Below, piece by piece: positions 26,399 through 34,955 of a stretch of 64,000 nt of DNA (the stretch's first letter is position 1; each line of letters starts with the position of its first letter). The DNA lies in the NCBI GenBank assembly GCA_035688265.1, contig DASSNE010000019.1, positions 1-64,000 on the forward strand, written 5' to 3'. Position numbers and translations under genes: made by a program. The stretch comes from DASSBR01 sp035688265 (GTDB lineage Bacteria; Pseudomonadota; Gammaproteobacteria; Natronospirales; DASSBR01). The notes beneath the pieces are model-generated. The model had not been told where the DNA came from and did not search any database. It was given only the letters and a program-made list of their open reading frames with translations.

Positions 26399-27907
26399 AT
26401 GTCGTCACCGAGCGCCAACTCCGACGCCGGCAAACAGCGCCATCCGCGCGGCCTTTACACCTTGTTCTTCACCGAGATGTGGGAGCGTTTCAGCTTCTAC
26501 GGTATGCGCACGCTCCTGGTGCTGTTCATGACGGCTACGGTGGCGGAGGGTGGATTCGGCTTCAATAACGCCAAGGCAACAGCGATTTACGCGCTGTACA
26601 TGGCCGGGGTGTATCTCTCCGCACTGCCTGGCGGCTGGATTGCCGATCGTCTATTGGGCCAGCAACGTGCCGTATTTTATGGTGGCATTATCATCGCGCT
26701 CGGCCATTTCACCCTCGCCATCCCGAACGAGAACACCTTTTTTATCGGCCTCATCCTCATCGTGATTGGCACGGGGCTCTTGAAGCCGAACACGAGCACG
26801 CTGGTGGGGGATCTTTATCCCGAAGGCGGGTCGCGGCGCGACGCCGGATTTTCGATCTACTACATGGGCATCAATCTTGGCGCCTTTGTAGGGCCTATTA
26901 TTTGCAGCTGGCTGGGCCAGAAGGTCAATTGGCATTATGGTTTCGCCGCCGCGGGCGTGGGCATGGTGCTTGGCCTGGTTCAGTATCGCTTGATGCTGGG
27001 CAGTCTCGGGGACTCCGGGCGGCGCGCCATGACCCGCTTCAAGGATGCCGCACTGGAGGCGCGCTCGCGCCGGCGCAGCTGGACGGCGTTGGCAGCGGTG
27101 GTGGCGGGATTCGCGCTGCTCATAGTGCTGGGTTTTCTGGGCATTATTCATTACGTACCGACAGCTCTGAACGTCTGGGCAACCTATTTCACCGTGGCAC
27201 TGGGAGTAGGATTCGTCCTCTGGACACTGTTTTTTGGCGGACTGAATACCCGGGAAAAGCGACGCCTCATGGCGTTGTCCATCCTGTTCGTGGTCTGGAT
27301 ATTGTTTTGGGCCGGCTATGAGCAGTCCGGGTCGACCTTCAACCTGTTTGCGGAACACTATACTCAGCTCAGCCTCTTCGGCTGGCACTTCCCCGCGGGA
27401 TGGTTCCAAAGTGAAAATCCGCTGCTCATCATTACATTATCGCCGTTTTTTGCCTGGCTGTGGGTCTGGCTCGGCCGCCGCAACCTTGATCCATCAACGC
27501 CGCTCAAGTTTGCCTTGGGCCTGATTTTCGTGGGCATCGGCTTCGCGGTGATGTTCGGGGCGGCATTGATCGTCGTGACGGGCGAGAAGGTGCTTCCGAC
27601 GTGGCTGGGGCTGACCTACTTGCTGCACACTACCGGCGAACTGTGTTTGAGCCCGGTGGCGCTGTCCGCCACGACCAAGTTGTCGCCTCGCCGCTACGGC
27701 GGGCGATTGATGGGCACGTTGTTCCTGTTTCTCGCCGTCGGCGAGTTGCTCGCCGGCTTGATCGCCAGACAGTTGACGGCAACGGACGTCTCGGACATGC
27801 CGCATATTTACCTGGAGCTGGCGCTGGTCATAACCGGTGTCGGCATCATCATGGCGCTCATCTCCAAGCCGATACAGAAACACCTGATAGGGAAGGACGT
27901 TCAATGA
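26399..27907 (+). CDS. POT/PTR family proton-dependent oligopeptide transporter
   Basis: Imports di- and tripeptides with protons (DtpT-like). The 502-residue product has the POT ExxERFxYYG-type proton-coupling motif as EMWERFSFYGMR (about residues 24-35) and the PTR2 signature region GTGLLKPNTSTLVGDLYP. It has 12-14 membrane segments. No obvious ribosome-binding site precedes ATG 26399. Its TGA overlaps the ATG of the OPT transporter gene (ATGA), so the two peptide transporters are coupled. Confidence 0.93.
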   Translation: MSSPSANSDAGKQRHPRGLYTLFFTEMWERFSFYGMRTLLVLFMTATVAEGGFGFNNAKATAIYALYMAGVYLSALPGGWIADRLLGQQRAVFYGGIIIALGHFTLAIPNENTFFIGLILIVIGTGLLKPNTSTLVGDLYPEGGSRRDAGFSIYYMGINLGAFVGPIICSWLGQKVNWHYGFAAAGVGMVLGLVQYRLMLGSLGDSGRRAMTRFKDAALEARSRRRSWTALAAVVAGFALLIVLGFLGIIHYVPTALNVWATYFTVALGVGFVLWTLFFGGLNTREKRRLMALSILFVVWILFWAGYEQSGSTFNLFAEHYTQLSLFGWHFPAGWFQSENPLLIITLSPFFAWLWVWLGRRNLDPSTPLKFALGLIFVGIGFAVMFGAALIVVTGEKVLPTWLGLTYLLHTTGELCLSPVALSATTKLSPRRYGGRLMGTLFLFLAVGELLAGLIARQLTATDVSDMPHIYLELALVITGVGIIMALISKPIQKHLIGKDVQ

Positions 27908-29922
27908 ATTCCATCTCCAAGCAGCCACGCGTCCCCAACATGGGTCCGCCGATGACCGCCGGCGAACTCACGATTCGCGGCATCATCATCGGCATTCTGA
28001 TCACGATCGTGTTCACCGCGGCGAACGTCTACTTCGGCCTCAAGGCGGGGCTGACGTTTTCAACGTCGATTCCGGCCGCTGTCATCTCGATGGCGGCGCT
28101 GCGCGCGCTGCGCGGCGGCACGATGCAGGAGAACAACATCGTCCAGACGGTCGCCTCGGCGGCCGGCACGCTGTCGGCGATCATCTTCGTGCTGCCGGGC
28201 CTGGTGATCATCGGCTGGTGGAACGGCTTCCCGTTCTGGATGACGTTCGGCATCTGCGCGACCGGCGGCATTCTCGGCGTGATGTTCACGATCCCGCTGC
28301 GCCGCGCGCTGGTGACCGATTCGGACCTGCCGTACCCGGAAGGCGTGGCCTGCGCGGAGGTGCTCAAGGTAGGTTCCGGCGAGGCGAAAAGCGAGGAGGT
28401 GGACGCAGTCGATACCGGCGCGATGGGCGTGCGCGCGATCGTCATCGGCGGACTGGTCTCGGCGGTATTTTACGTGATTGTGCAGACGCGCATTTTTGCC
28501 GCCTCGCTCTCCGCCTACTTCCACTTCGGGGGCGCCAAAAGCGGCGCGACCGGCTTCGACTTCAGCCTGTCGTTCGCGCTGTTCGCGATCGGCCACCTGG
28601 TCGGCCTGTGGGTCGGCATCTCGATGCTGGTCGGCGCCTTTATCGGCTGGGGCTGGGCGGTGCCGTATTTCAGCGCGATTCATCCGGCGACGGGCGACGC
28701 GCTGACCGTTGCGCAAAACACCTGGAGCCAATACGTGCGCTTCATCGGCGCGGGCACCATCGGCGTCGCGGCGATCTGGACGCTGATCAAGCTCGTCAAG
28801 CCGGTGGTCGTCGGCCTCGCCGGCGCGATGGCCGCCGCGCGCGTACGCAAGGCCGGCCAGGCCCACACACTCCCGCGCACCGAACAGGACATGCCGATCG
28901 GCACCGTCGCGATCGTCAGCCTCGCCTGCCTGATCCCGGCAGCGTTCCTGCTGTGGTACTTCGGCAACCTGATCGGCCTCGGCGCGCACATCTGGCCGCT
29001 GGTCATCGGCGGCGCAATCTTCACCGTGATCATCGGGTTCCTGGTGTCCGCGGTCTGTGGCTACATGGCGGGTCTCATCGGCTCGTCGAACAGCCCGCTG
29101 TCCGGCGTCGGCATCCTGGTCGTGGTCATCGCCGCCGTGATTCTCGCGGGCGCAGTCAAGTCCATGTACCCGGGCGATGTGGGCAAGGAACTGGTTGCCT
29201 TCGCGCTGTTCCTGACATCGATCGTGTTCGCGGTCGCATCGATCGCCAACAACAACCTGCAGGACCTGAAGACCGGCCAACTGGTCGACGCGACGCCGTG
29301 GAAACAGCAGGTGGCGCTGGTCATCGGCGTCATCGCCGGCGCATTGATCATCCCGCCGACACTCGATTTATTGCAGCAGGCCTACGGCTTCCTGGGCGCC
29401 CCCGGCGCCGACCCGACCCGCGCCCTGCCCGCGCCGCAAGCCGGCCTGATCTCCGCGCTCGCCGAAGGCGTCATCCAGAGCAACATCGACTGGAGCCTGA
29501 TCGGCATCGGCGGCGCGATCGGCGCCGCCAGCATCATCCTCGACGAAATTCTCGCCCGCAAAGCGAAATCCGTCCGCCTGCCGCCGCTCGGCGTCGGCCT
29601 CGGCATCTACCTGCCGACCTCGACAACGCTGATGGTCGTCATCGGTGCAATAGCCGGCTGGTACTACAACCGCCGCGCCGAAGGTAAAGCCAACACCGAA
29701 GCGACAAAGCAACTCGGTGTGCTGCTCGCCTCAGGTCTGATCGTCGGGGAGAGTCTCCTCGGCGTCATCTTCGCCGCCTTCGTCGCCTTCTCCGGCAACA
29801 GTGCGCCGGCGGCCTTGATGGGACCGGGATTTGAGACGGCTTCGATGGCGATTGGGGGCGTTGTTTTTGTGGTAAGTCTTGTTGTGCTTTATCGATGGAT
29901 AGCGAAGTTGGGGAAAAGTTAA
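27904..29922 (+). CDS. OPT family oligopeptide transporter
   Basis: A 672-residue membrane transporter of the OPT/YSL superfamily. The start MNSISKQPRVPNMGPPMTAG and the first helix with VYFGLKAGLTFSTSIPAAV are typical of bacterial OPT proteins, which have about 16 segments. The substrate may be longer peptides or peptide-metal complexes. The start at 27904 is fixed by the four-base overlap with the POT gene. G+C content drops near its 3' end, just before the accessory island. Confidence 0.92.
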   Translation: MNSISKQPRVPNMGPPMTAGELTIRGIIIGILITIVFTAANVYFGLKAGLTFSTSIPAAVISMAALRALRGGTMQENNIVQTVASAAGTLSAIIFVLPGLVIIGWWNGFPFWMTFGICATGGILGVMFTIPLRRALVTDSDLPYPEGVACAEVLKVGSGEAKSEEVDAVDTGAMGVRAIVIGGLVSAVFYVIVQTRIFAASLSAYFHFGGAKSGATGFDFSLSFALFAIGHLVGLWVGISMLVGAFIGWGWAVPYFSAIHPATGDALTVAQNTWSQYVRFIGAGTIGVAAIWTLIKLVKPVVVGLAGAMAAARVRKAGQAHTLPRTEQDMPIGTVAIVSLACLIPAAFLLWYFGNLIGLGAHIWPLVIGGAIFTVIIGFLVSAVCGYMAGLIGSSNSPLSGVGILVVVIAAVILAGAVKSMYPGDVGKELVAFALFLTSIVFAVASIANNNLQDLKTGQLVDATPWKQQVALVIGVIAGALIIPPTLDLLQQAYGFLGAPGADPTRALPAPQAGLISALAEGVIQSNIDWSLIGIGGAIGAASIILDEILARKAKSVRLPPLGVGLGIYLPTSTTLMVVIGAIAGWYYNRRAEGKANTEATKQLGVLLASGLIVGESLLGVIFAAFVAFSGNSAPAALMGPGFETASMAIGGVVFVVSLVVLYRWIAKLGKS

Positions 29923-29994
29923 TTTTCCCACCGCCGACGTGATCTGCGTGTAACGACGGTGCCCAGCTGGGCATGGCCTTTTTGTCGAAGAAAA

Positions 29995-31425
29995 ATGCTA
30001 TTAGCAACTGCGTACAAGTATTACAAACCCGTCGTATGCGTCATGCTACTGTCCGGGTTTCTGTCGGTGGGAAAAGCTGACACTTTCCCAACTAAGAAGG
30101 TGATCCCAATAGCGGCGACTCCGATAATCGCGCGCCTGCTGTCGTCGACGGGCTATTTGTTCAGAATCAATATTTCGCGTCTCGGCGTTCCGCTATTTCC
30201 AGAATACAAGTGCGGTGCTGCACCAAAGGCGATAACAGACAAACTCATCGAGCAGCAATACGAATACATGCGGGACCTTATAGGGCGGACGACTCCAACA
30301 GGAACCAAGGACGTGCAAATTGTCGCGAACCTTTGCGGCATGACAATCGTGCCAAGAGGAAACGCGACGCACTCCCAGGTTTCCCACCTCAACTTGTCAT
30401 ATGCAGATTTCAGCGGCGTGACGGCTCCCTCGCTCGGGTTCTGGTACGTGACATTGAGCGATGCGAATTTTGAGAATGCAGATATCCAACACATTTCGTT
30501 TTTCCACGTGACTGCTGACCGGCAACGGTTCAAAAGCACTACAGAGTCAGTTGGAGTCAGTTTTATTGACTTCAGTGGTGCCAACATGCGCGGAGCCAAT
30601 ATATCTCTAAGTAACATGCGAGGGTCGCAATTTCTGAACGCTAACTTGGCGCACGCAACGATGTCTTCGTCTGATTTTGCAAATGCTGATTTTCGCGGCG
30701 CAGTTTTGACGAACGCAAAATTCGTCGACTGCGATTTGTCAGGTGCTAAATTTTCCGGGGCGAATGTCTCGGGCCTAGTATACGAACCAAATCACGGTGC
30801 TATACCTAATGTCGCGGATATGGCGGCCGCGTCTAACTTGTACCGGCTGACCTATGAACGGACAGCTGCGCCGCTAAGAGAACTGCGAGCGGCATTTCAG
30901 CGCGCGGGATACAATGAAGGGGCTCGCGCAATCACATACGCTATTAAGGAGACGCAAATACGCAAAGGTTTGGTGTCCGAAAGTGTTTGGCAACGGGTGA
31001 AAGCAGGGTTTGCGTGGGTATTGTTCGGATGGCCCAGTGCGTGGGGCTATCGCCCACTTCGGCCTCTATGGTTAATCTTGATGATCATGGCTGCGTGCAT
31101 TCCCGCTTATTATTTTGCAATCCGCTCCGGAAGAGTTGTGCGATTAGCTGGCAACTCAAGCTTTCGAGCAGCTTTTGGTGAGACACCGCCGCTAGGAACT
31201 TCGACAGCAACTGCGCTTAGATACGCCCCGTATGTCAGCTTACTATCGGCATTCAATATAGGTTGGCGAGGGCTTGATCTCTCCGCTTGGATAAGGCGGT
31301 TGCAGCCGACGGATTCCCGAATCGTCACACGTGGCTGGGCGCGCGTTGTAGCGGGCGCACAATCGCTATTCACATTGTTTATGGTGATTACCTTCTTGTT
31401 TGTGTATTTTGGCGGAGGGTTTTGA
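29995..31425 (+). CDS. pentapeptide-repeat protein with signal peptide and C-terminal membrane segments
   Basis: Unknown function. From ATG 29995 the 476-residue product has a signal-like N-terminus (VVCVMLLSGFLSVGKA), a pentapeptide-repeat block (about 130-265) with A(D/N)LxX units such as ANMRGANISL, ANLAHATMSS and ADFRGAVLT, then two hydrophobic segments (about 365-388 and 455-474). The ending YFGGGF resembles a group of pentapeptide membrane proteins I recall from other proteobacteria. Base composition is strikingly lower than neighbours (60-base samples at 30481 and 30661 are 47% and 43% G+C, against 63% at 29521), suggesting transfer. A GTG start at 29959 is less likely. Confidence 0.7.
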   Translation: MLLATAYKYYKPVVCVMLLSGFLSVGKADTFPTKKVIPIAATPIIARLLSSTGYLFRINISRLGVPLFPEYKCGAAPKAITDKLIEQQYEYMRDLIGRTTPTGTKDVQIVANLCGMTIVPRGNATHSQVSHLNLSYADFSGVTAPSLGFWYVTLSDANFENADIQHISFFHVTADRQRFKSTTESVGVSFIDFSGANMRGANISLSNMRGSQFLNANLAHATMSSSDFANADFRGAVLTNAKFVDCDLSGAKFSGANVSGLVYEPNHGAIPNVADMAAASNLYRLTYERTAAPLRELRAAFQRAGYNEGARAITYAIKETQIRKGLVSESVWQRVKAGFAWVLFGWPSAWGYRPLRPLWLILMIMAACIPAYYFAIRSGRVVRLAGNSSFRAAFGETPPLGTSTATALRYAPYVSLLSAFNIGWRGLDLSAWIRRLQPTDSRIVTRGWARVVAGAQSLFTLFMVITFLFVYFGGGF

Positions 31426-31569
31426 ACGCATTATCTCCGGTGTGAGCAAATCTTGGGGGTCAGGCTGAGGCGCTCTCGCTTTCTAGCCAGCGAACATGCC
31501 ACTGGCATAGTGTGCGGCGGCGGCCGCGGGATTGCCCCTTGCCCTTGCGGCCCGCCGCAGTTGACCATT

Positions 31570-32337
31570 CTACAAGGCGGACACTAAGGACATTATTTTC
31601 TCCCGATTCTCCGATAGCCGACGTGCATTCGTCTTTGCCGAGAGATCACTCTCTGCCTTCTCGTTCAAGAAGAATGCGATCCGTTCGGCGTTGGCACCGG
31701 ATGGATGCGGCATGCCGCAGAGTATCTTTGAAGGATGCACTGCGCCTTTATCTGCCATGTACTTGAGAGCGGCTTCGACCTTCGGGCCCAGCGGAATGTA
31801 AATAGCATCGTTACTGAGCACAGTAATTTCTGTACTCAGGTTCTGGTCGAGTTGTTGCCGCAGCGCCGGGCAGCCAGTCATATCAGGCACTCCACTGTAA
31901 TTCTTCCCATGCCGGAAAACAGGATAGCGGAGTGCCGACGTGTAGTGAACAAGGCGGTTGTTTATGCCAAATAGTTCACTACACGAAGGCATGCCGAGCT
32001 TTTTGTGCAGGCCTATGAAATCCAACATGCGGACCAGATTTCGTCGCATCGGGCCTCCAAAGCTGCCCGTGTTCTTCGCCGCCTCCCTCGCTACGTCAAC
32101 GGACGCGCCTGATCTTAGCTGCTTGCTAGCTTCCCGAAGGGCAAGCAGCGCTTGCTGAAGGCCCGGGGTGATGCCACAGATAACAATCTCGGCATGTTCA
32201 TTGATATGATCAAAAGGCGCATAGAAAGTCGATAGAATGCCGTCGTCGTCCATACACAGTTCTTGGGGCAAGTAGGGCTGACCTAGCTGGAAATCCGTCT
32301 CCTTTATGAAGTCTGCATAGTCTTCGAGTTGTTTCAC
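31570..32337 (-). CDS. uracil-DNA glycosylase superfamily-like protein
   Basis: The 255-residue product has motifs spaced as in the UDG fold: CGITPGLQQA (residue about 55, GxxPG motif I), a central region with NNRLVHYTSALRYP, a strand-helix AIYIPLGPKVEAAL and GMPHPSGANAERI near residue 215 (motif II HPSG). No polar Asp or Asn is seen in motif I, so base specificity, or even activity, is uncertain. The start is GTG at 32337 with GAGG upstream. A 60-base sample at 31801 is 45% G+C, far below the flanks. It lies downstream of a 95-residue orphan gene. Not one of the standard housekeeping UDG families. Confidence 0.6.
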   Translation of the reverse strand: MKQLEDYADFIKETDFQLGQPYLPQELCMDDDGILSTFYAPFDHINEHAEIVICGITPGLQQALLALREASKQLRSGASVDVAREAAKNTGSFGGPMRRNLVRMLDFIGLHKKLGMPSCSELFGINNRLVHYTSALRYPVFRHGKNYSGVPDMTGCPALRQQLDQNLSTEITVLSNDAIYIPLGPKVEAALKYMADKGAVHPSKILCGMPHPSGANAERIAFFLNEKAESDLSAKTNARRLSENREKIMSLVSAL

Positions 32338-32384
32338 GTGAACCTCTTTTTTAGTTCGGAATCCAGTTAGCTATATAACATCGC

Positions 32385-32672
32385 TCAATCTTGGCGGATC
32401 CCGATGACGTTGCGGCGACCCAACTTGTATAGCCCTTGGCGGCGACCAGACAACGTGGACGCTCTTATGGCCCAGCCGTCCTCTACTACTCGACTGAGCA
32501 AGAGGTCTTCGTCGTTTTCTTCTAGGCTGAGCGCCTTCGTGTTACCGTTGGCCCCGCCACGCGACAATCGAAAAGCCACCACACCAGTTTCGCGATCGCG
32601 AATTCGAACTGGATACAGCAAGTCACCCGATTTGTGAATTAGACAAAAATTGTTTGAATGGCGGCTTTTCAT
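32385..32672 (-). CDS. hypothetical protein, 95 residues
   Basis: No recognised domain. The product is basic and beta-rich, with a DRETGVVAFRLSRGG segment, and ends with an Arg-rich stretch RRQGLYKLGRRNVIGIRQ. The ATG at 32672 has GGAGAG about 12 bases upstream, and a promoter-like TTGCGT-17-TATAAC reads into it from about 32737-32765 on the minus strand. It is 47 bases from the UDG-like gene, which has its own TATATA-rich sequence in that gap. Low G+C as for the rest of the island. Confidence 0.55.
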   Translation of the reverse strand: MKSRHSNNFCLIHKSGDLLYPVRIRDRETGVVAFRLSRGGANGNTKALSLEENDEDLLLSRVVEDGWAIRASTLSGRRQGLYKLGRRNVIGIRQD

Positions 32673-32798
32673 AGCGTCTGTCTCTCCGTTTTTATTCTAA
32701 GGACGGCTCAGAAGTGATCTTCTGGGCTGAGGCGACGTTATATAGGGCAAATTATGGCAACGCAAGCACCTGACGGTGCTAGCAGTCAGGTGTCAAGG

Positions 32799-33278
32799 TC
32801 AATGGTTCCGCGAACGCGCCAGTCGCTGATCGGGCAGATACATTGCCGGCTCATGAAAATGGATCAGCTTGAAGTCGCGATGCACCGGATTGAGCAAATA
32901 ATTCCACTCATCCTGCACTAGCGCAGACGGTACCTTGAGAACGGCTGTTGAGCCTTGTTCCAGCCACTGTCGGCCGATCTTCTGCAAAACTGAAGGGGCC
33001 ACTGGATCGTCCCAATCCGCGGGTAGTTCAGTTAGATTGACTTGCGCGATACGAACTGCTTTCGGGATTTCGGCGCTTGCCACAACCGAAGCCGGCAACC
33101 AGCCGCGGTTTTTGTAGTGAACCATGTATTCCAGCAGCGCGAGCGACGCGCTTTCTGACGCATAGACGACGCGATGCCCCTGGGGAGACCAGCGGCCGTT
33201 GGCGTAGAGGCCGCCGATGCCGTCAAACAGGGTGTCGCGGTGCTTCGCCTTGCCGAACCGGTAGACGGTCAGGCTCAC
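32799..33278 (-). CDS. RES-domain toxin
   Basis: RES toxins (ParT/MbcT family) degrade or modify NAD+ or related targets and arrest growth. The 159-residue product has the domain's Arg (VYRFGK), the Tyr-Ala-Asn-Gly-Arg-Trp segment (GLYANGRWSPQG), the Glu of ALLEYMVH and the conserved Ser region around YASESASL. The length matches. The start overlaps the antitoxin stop by four bases (ATGA), the usual order antitoxin then toxin. Confidence 0.9.
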   Translation of the reverse strand: MSLTVYRFGKAKHRDTLFDGIGGLYANGRWSPQGHRVVYASESASLALLEYMVHYKNRGWLPASVVASAEIPKAVRIAQVNLTELPADWDDPVAPSVLQKIGRQWLEQGSTAVLKVPSALVQDEWNYLLNPVHRDFKLIHFHEPAMYLPDQRLARSRNH

Positions 33279-33700
33279 GCATACACCCCGTACTCCATCT
33301 GGTGCAGGATGTTGACGACCTGCTCAGTGCCGGCATCGGTCGCCAGCGCATCCAGCGGACGCGCGCCGTGCAGGGACACGCTCGGCTCCCGCAGCCAGGC
33401 GACCGCGTGCTGGGGGTTTTCCAAAACGTCGATCGCCAACGCGTAAATGCGCGCGACGCGTGCCAGCTTGTCCGAGCTGTCGGCGTCCAGCCGCTGTCGC
33501 TGCTTCCAGCGAGAGCGGGTCCGCGGGCTGACGCGCAAAACAGCGTTGGCCTCTTCAGGCTTGAGGTGAAGCGCCTTTGCCAGCGTTTCATAGGCTGCAG
33601 TCGGAAGGCCCCGATCTATTTCCTTGATGAGGTCGATCCGGGCCGGGATCTTGCCGAAGACTTTGCGCCCGCCCATTACCTTGACTATTGCTTCCCACAT
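33275..33700 (-). CDS. Xre/MbcA/ParS-family antitoxin
   Basis: A 141-residue protein with an N-terminal helical Xre-like region (about 20-80; RVSPRTRSRWKQR) and a C-terminal DUF2384/ParS toxin-binding domain (about 85-140; AIDVLENPQHAVAWLREPS), the standard partner of RES toxins. It should neutralise the toxin and repress the operon. A small palindrome GCCATTTGGC at 33718-33727 and a TATTAT at 33704-33709 (minus strand) lie immediately upstream. Confidence 0.9.
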   Translation of the reverse strand: MWEAIVKVMGGRKVFGKIPARIDLIKEIDRGLPTAAYETLAKALHLKPEEANAVLRVSPRTRSRWKQRQRLDADSSDKLARVARIYALAIDVLENPQHAVAWLREPSVSLHGARPLDALATDAGTEQVVNILHQMEYGVYA

Positions 33701-33717
33701 GTCATAATACCGTTGAT

Positions 33718-33727
33718 GCCATTTGGC
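33718..33727. promoter_or_regulatory. candidate operator of the Xre-RES operon
   Basis: The palindrome GCCATTTGGC sits 18 bases upstream of the antitoxin start, directly behind the likely -10 (TATTAT, 33704-33709 on the minus strand). Xre-type antitoxins repress their own promoters by binding such inverted repeats. Only one short palindrome is seen, so this is tentative. Confidence 0.3.
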
Positions 33728-33755
33728 TCATTGTAACACGTCTGTTGGCGCGTCT

Positions 33756-34415
33756 ATGACGGCTTCCTTGCTTTACGACCCGGCGCAGGCCATTGCCGAG
33801 CTGCGTCGTGCGGACAGGCGCCTCGCGCGCCACATCGACCGCATCGGCCCGTTCACGCTGGTGGCGCAACCGCGCCAGCATCCGTTTCGCGCTCTGCTGA
33901 GGGCGATTATTTATCAGCAGCTCTCGGGCCGGGCCGCGGCCTCGATTCATGCGCGCGTCGCGGCGTTGTTGCCGGACCGGCGCAGCGTCGGTGCGGCGCA
34001 ACTATTGGCGCTGCCTGAGGGCGCCTTGCGCGGCGCGGGGTTGTCCGCCGCCAAAGTGCGTGCGGTGCGGGATCTCGCGGAGAAGACGCTGGCCGGCGTG
34101 GTGCCCAATGCTGCGGGTTTGCGCGCGCTAGACGATGAAGAAATCGTCGCCCGGCTGACGACGGTGCGCGGAGTCGGGCGCTGGACGGTGGAAATGCTGT
34201 TGTTGTTCAGCCTTGGCCGGCCGGACGTGATGCCCAGTGCGGATCTTGGAATTCGCAAGGGCTTTATGAGCGCGTTTGGAACCGCAAACCTGCCCGCGCC
34301 GGCCGATATTGAGGCTCATGCTGAACGATGGCGGCCATTCCGCTCCGTCGCGAGTTGGTACCTGTGGCGGATAGCAGATACCGTGACTCCGGCCGTGGGA
34401 CGCGCGAAGAGATAG
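33756..34415 (+). CDS. DNA-3-methyladenine glycosylase (MagA/Mag1 type HhH-GPD)
   Basis: Base-excision glycosylase for alkylated purines. The 219-residue product has an HhH-GPD core with the hairpin TTVRGVGRWTVEMLL and the catalytic Asp in MPSADLGIRKGF. It lacks the AlkA N-terminal domain, so it belongs to the short Mag group. ATG 33756 was chosen over an upstream start at 33723 since family members begin near here; no clear ribosome-binding site. Divergent from the toxin-antitoxin operon. Confidence 0.92.
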   Translation: MTASLLYDPAQAIAELRRADRRLARHIDRIGPFTLVAQPRQHPFRALLRAIIYQQLSGRAAASIHARVAALLPDRRSVGAAQLLALPEGALRGAGLSAAKVRAVRDLAEKTLAGVVPNAAGLRALDDEEIVARLTTVRGVGRWTVEMLLLFSLGRPDVMPSADLGIRKGFMSAFGTANLPAPADIEAHAERWRPFRSVASWYLWRIADTVTPAVGRAKR

Positions 34416-34455
34416 ACGCCGCCTATAGCAGATATACTCACGGAAAGGATTTCGA

Positions 34456-34494
34456 ATGACCAAAGCAGTGGAGGCACAAATTGAAATGTCCTAA
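34456..34494 (+). CDS. possible 12-residue leader peptide ahead of the zinc-ribbon gene
   Basis: ATG 34456 has AGGA in good position (GGAAAGGATTTCGA) and opens a frame MTKAVEAQIEMS that stops at 34494, overlapping the TTG start of the next gene by 14 bases. It contains that gene's own GGAGG ribosome-binding site. It could couple translation or be accidental. Confidence 0.3.
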   Translation: MTKAVEAQIEMS

Positions 34495-34918
34495 ATGCAA
34501 TGTCGACCTGGCGCCGGCGACCCGGCACAAGCTCAAGGTGGAGCAATGCCCGTCGTGCAAGGGAATGTGGCTGGAGCGCCAGGAACTCGATGAACTGGAA
34601 GATGAAGTTTTCGACTGGGGTGACGATGCGAAGGGCAGTATGGCCCTCAGCTCCACGCCCACAACGGCCAAATGTCCCGTCTGCGACGCGCCTCTCAATC
34701 GATTCAGGTACCGATTCTTCGATCTGGAACTGGAGTTTTGCGGGAACCAGCATGGGTACTGGCTGGACGCGGACGAGGACACCCGGGTCCTGGAACTGAT
34801 GAAAAAAGAAGAAGCGGACTACAAAAGAAAGGTGCTCGCGGAAGACCGCTGGGCGACCACTTTGAAACACATGCGCTCCGGTTCTTTTATGGACAAGGTG
34901 CGGAATCTGTTTCGGTAA
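34481..34918 (+). CDS. zf-TFIIB domain zinc-ribbon protein
   Basis: A 145-residue protein with two TFIIB-type zinc-ribbon halves: CPKCNVDL with CPSCKGMWLE (residues about 3-35), and CPVCDAPL with FCGNQHGYWLD (about 65-105), followed by a charged helical tail. Function unknown; such proteins are common in Proteobacteria. The start is TTG at 34481, supported by GGAGG seven bases upstream; any later ATG would lose the first CxxC. The second site has Cys/His where the first has two Cys pairs, so metal ligation may differ. Confidence 0.85.
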   Translation: MKCPKCNVDLAPATRHKLKVEQCPSCKGMWLERQELDELEDEVFDWGDDAKGSMALSSTPTTAKCPVCDAPLNRFRYRFFDLELEFCGNQHGYWLDADEDTRVLELMKKEEADYKRKVLAEDRWATTLKHMRSGSFMDKVRNLFR

Positions 34919-34955
34919 TTTGGGAAATACTACAGACTGCGATACGTGGGCGCGA

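Noticed and set aside
31426..31569. Mobile-element remnant at the end of the pentapeptide gene
   Set aside because: Only a G+C-rich imperfect hairpin (31514-31558) is visible; I see no terminal repeats or transposase fragment.
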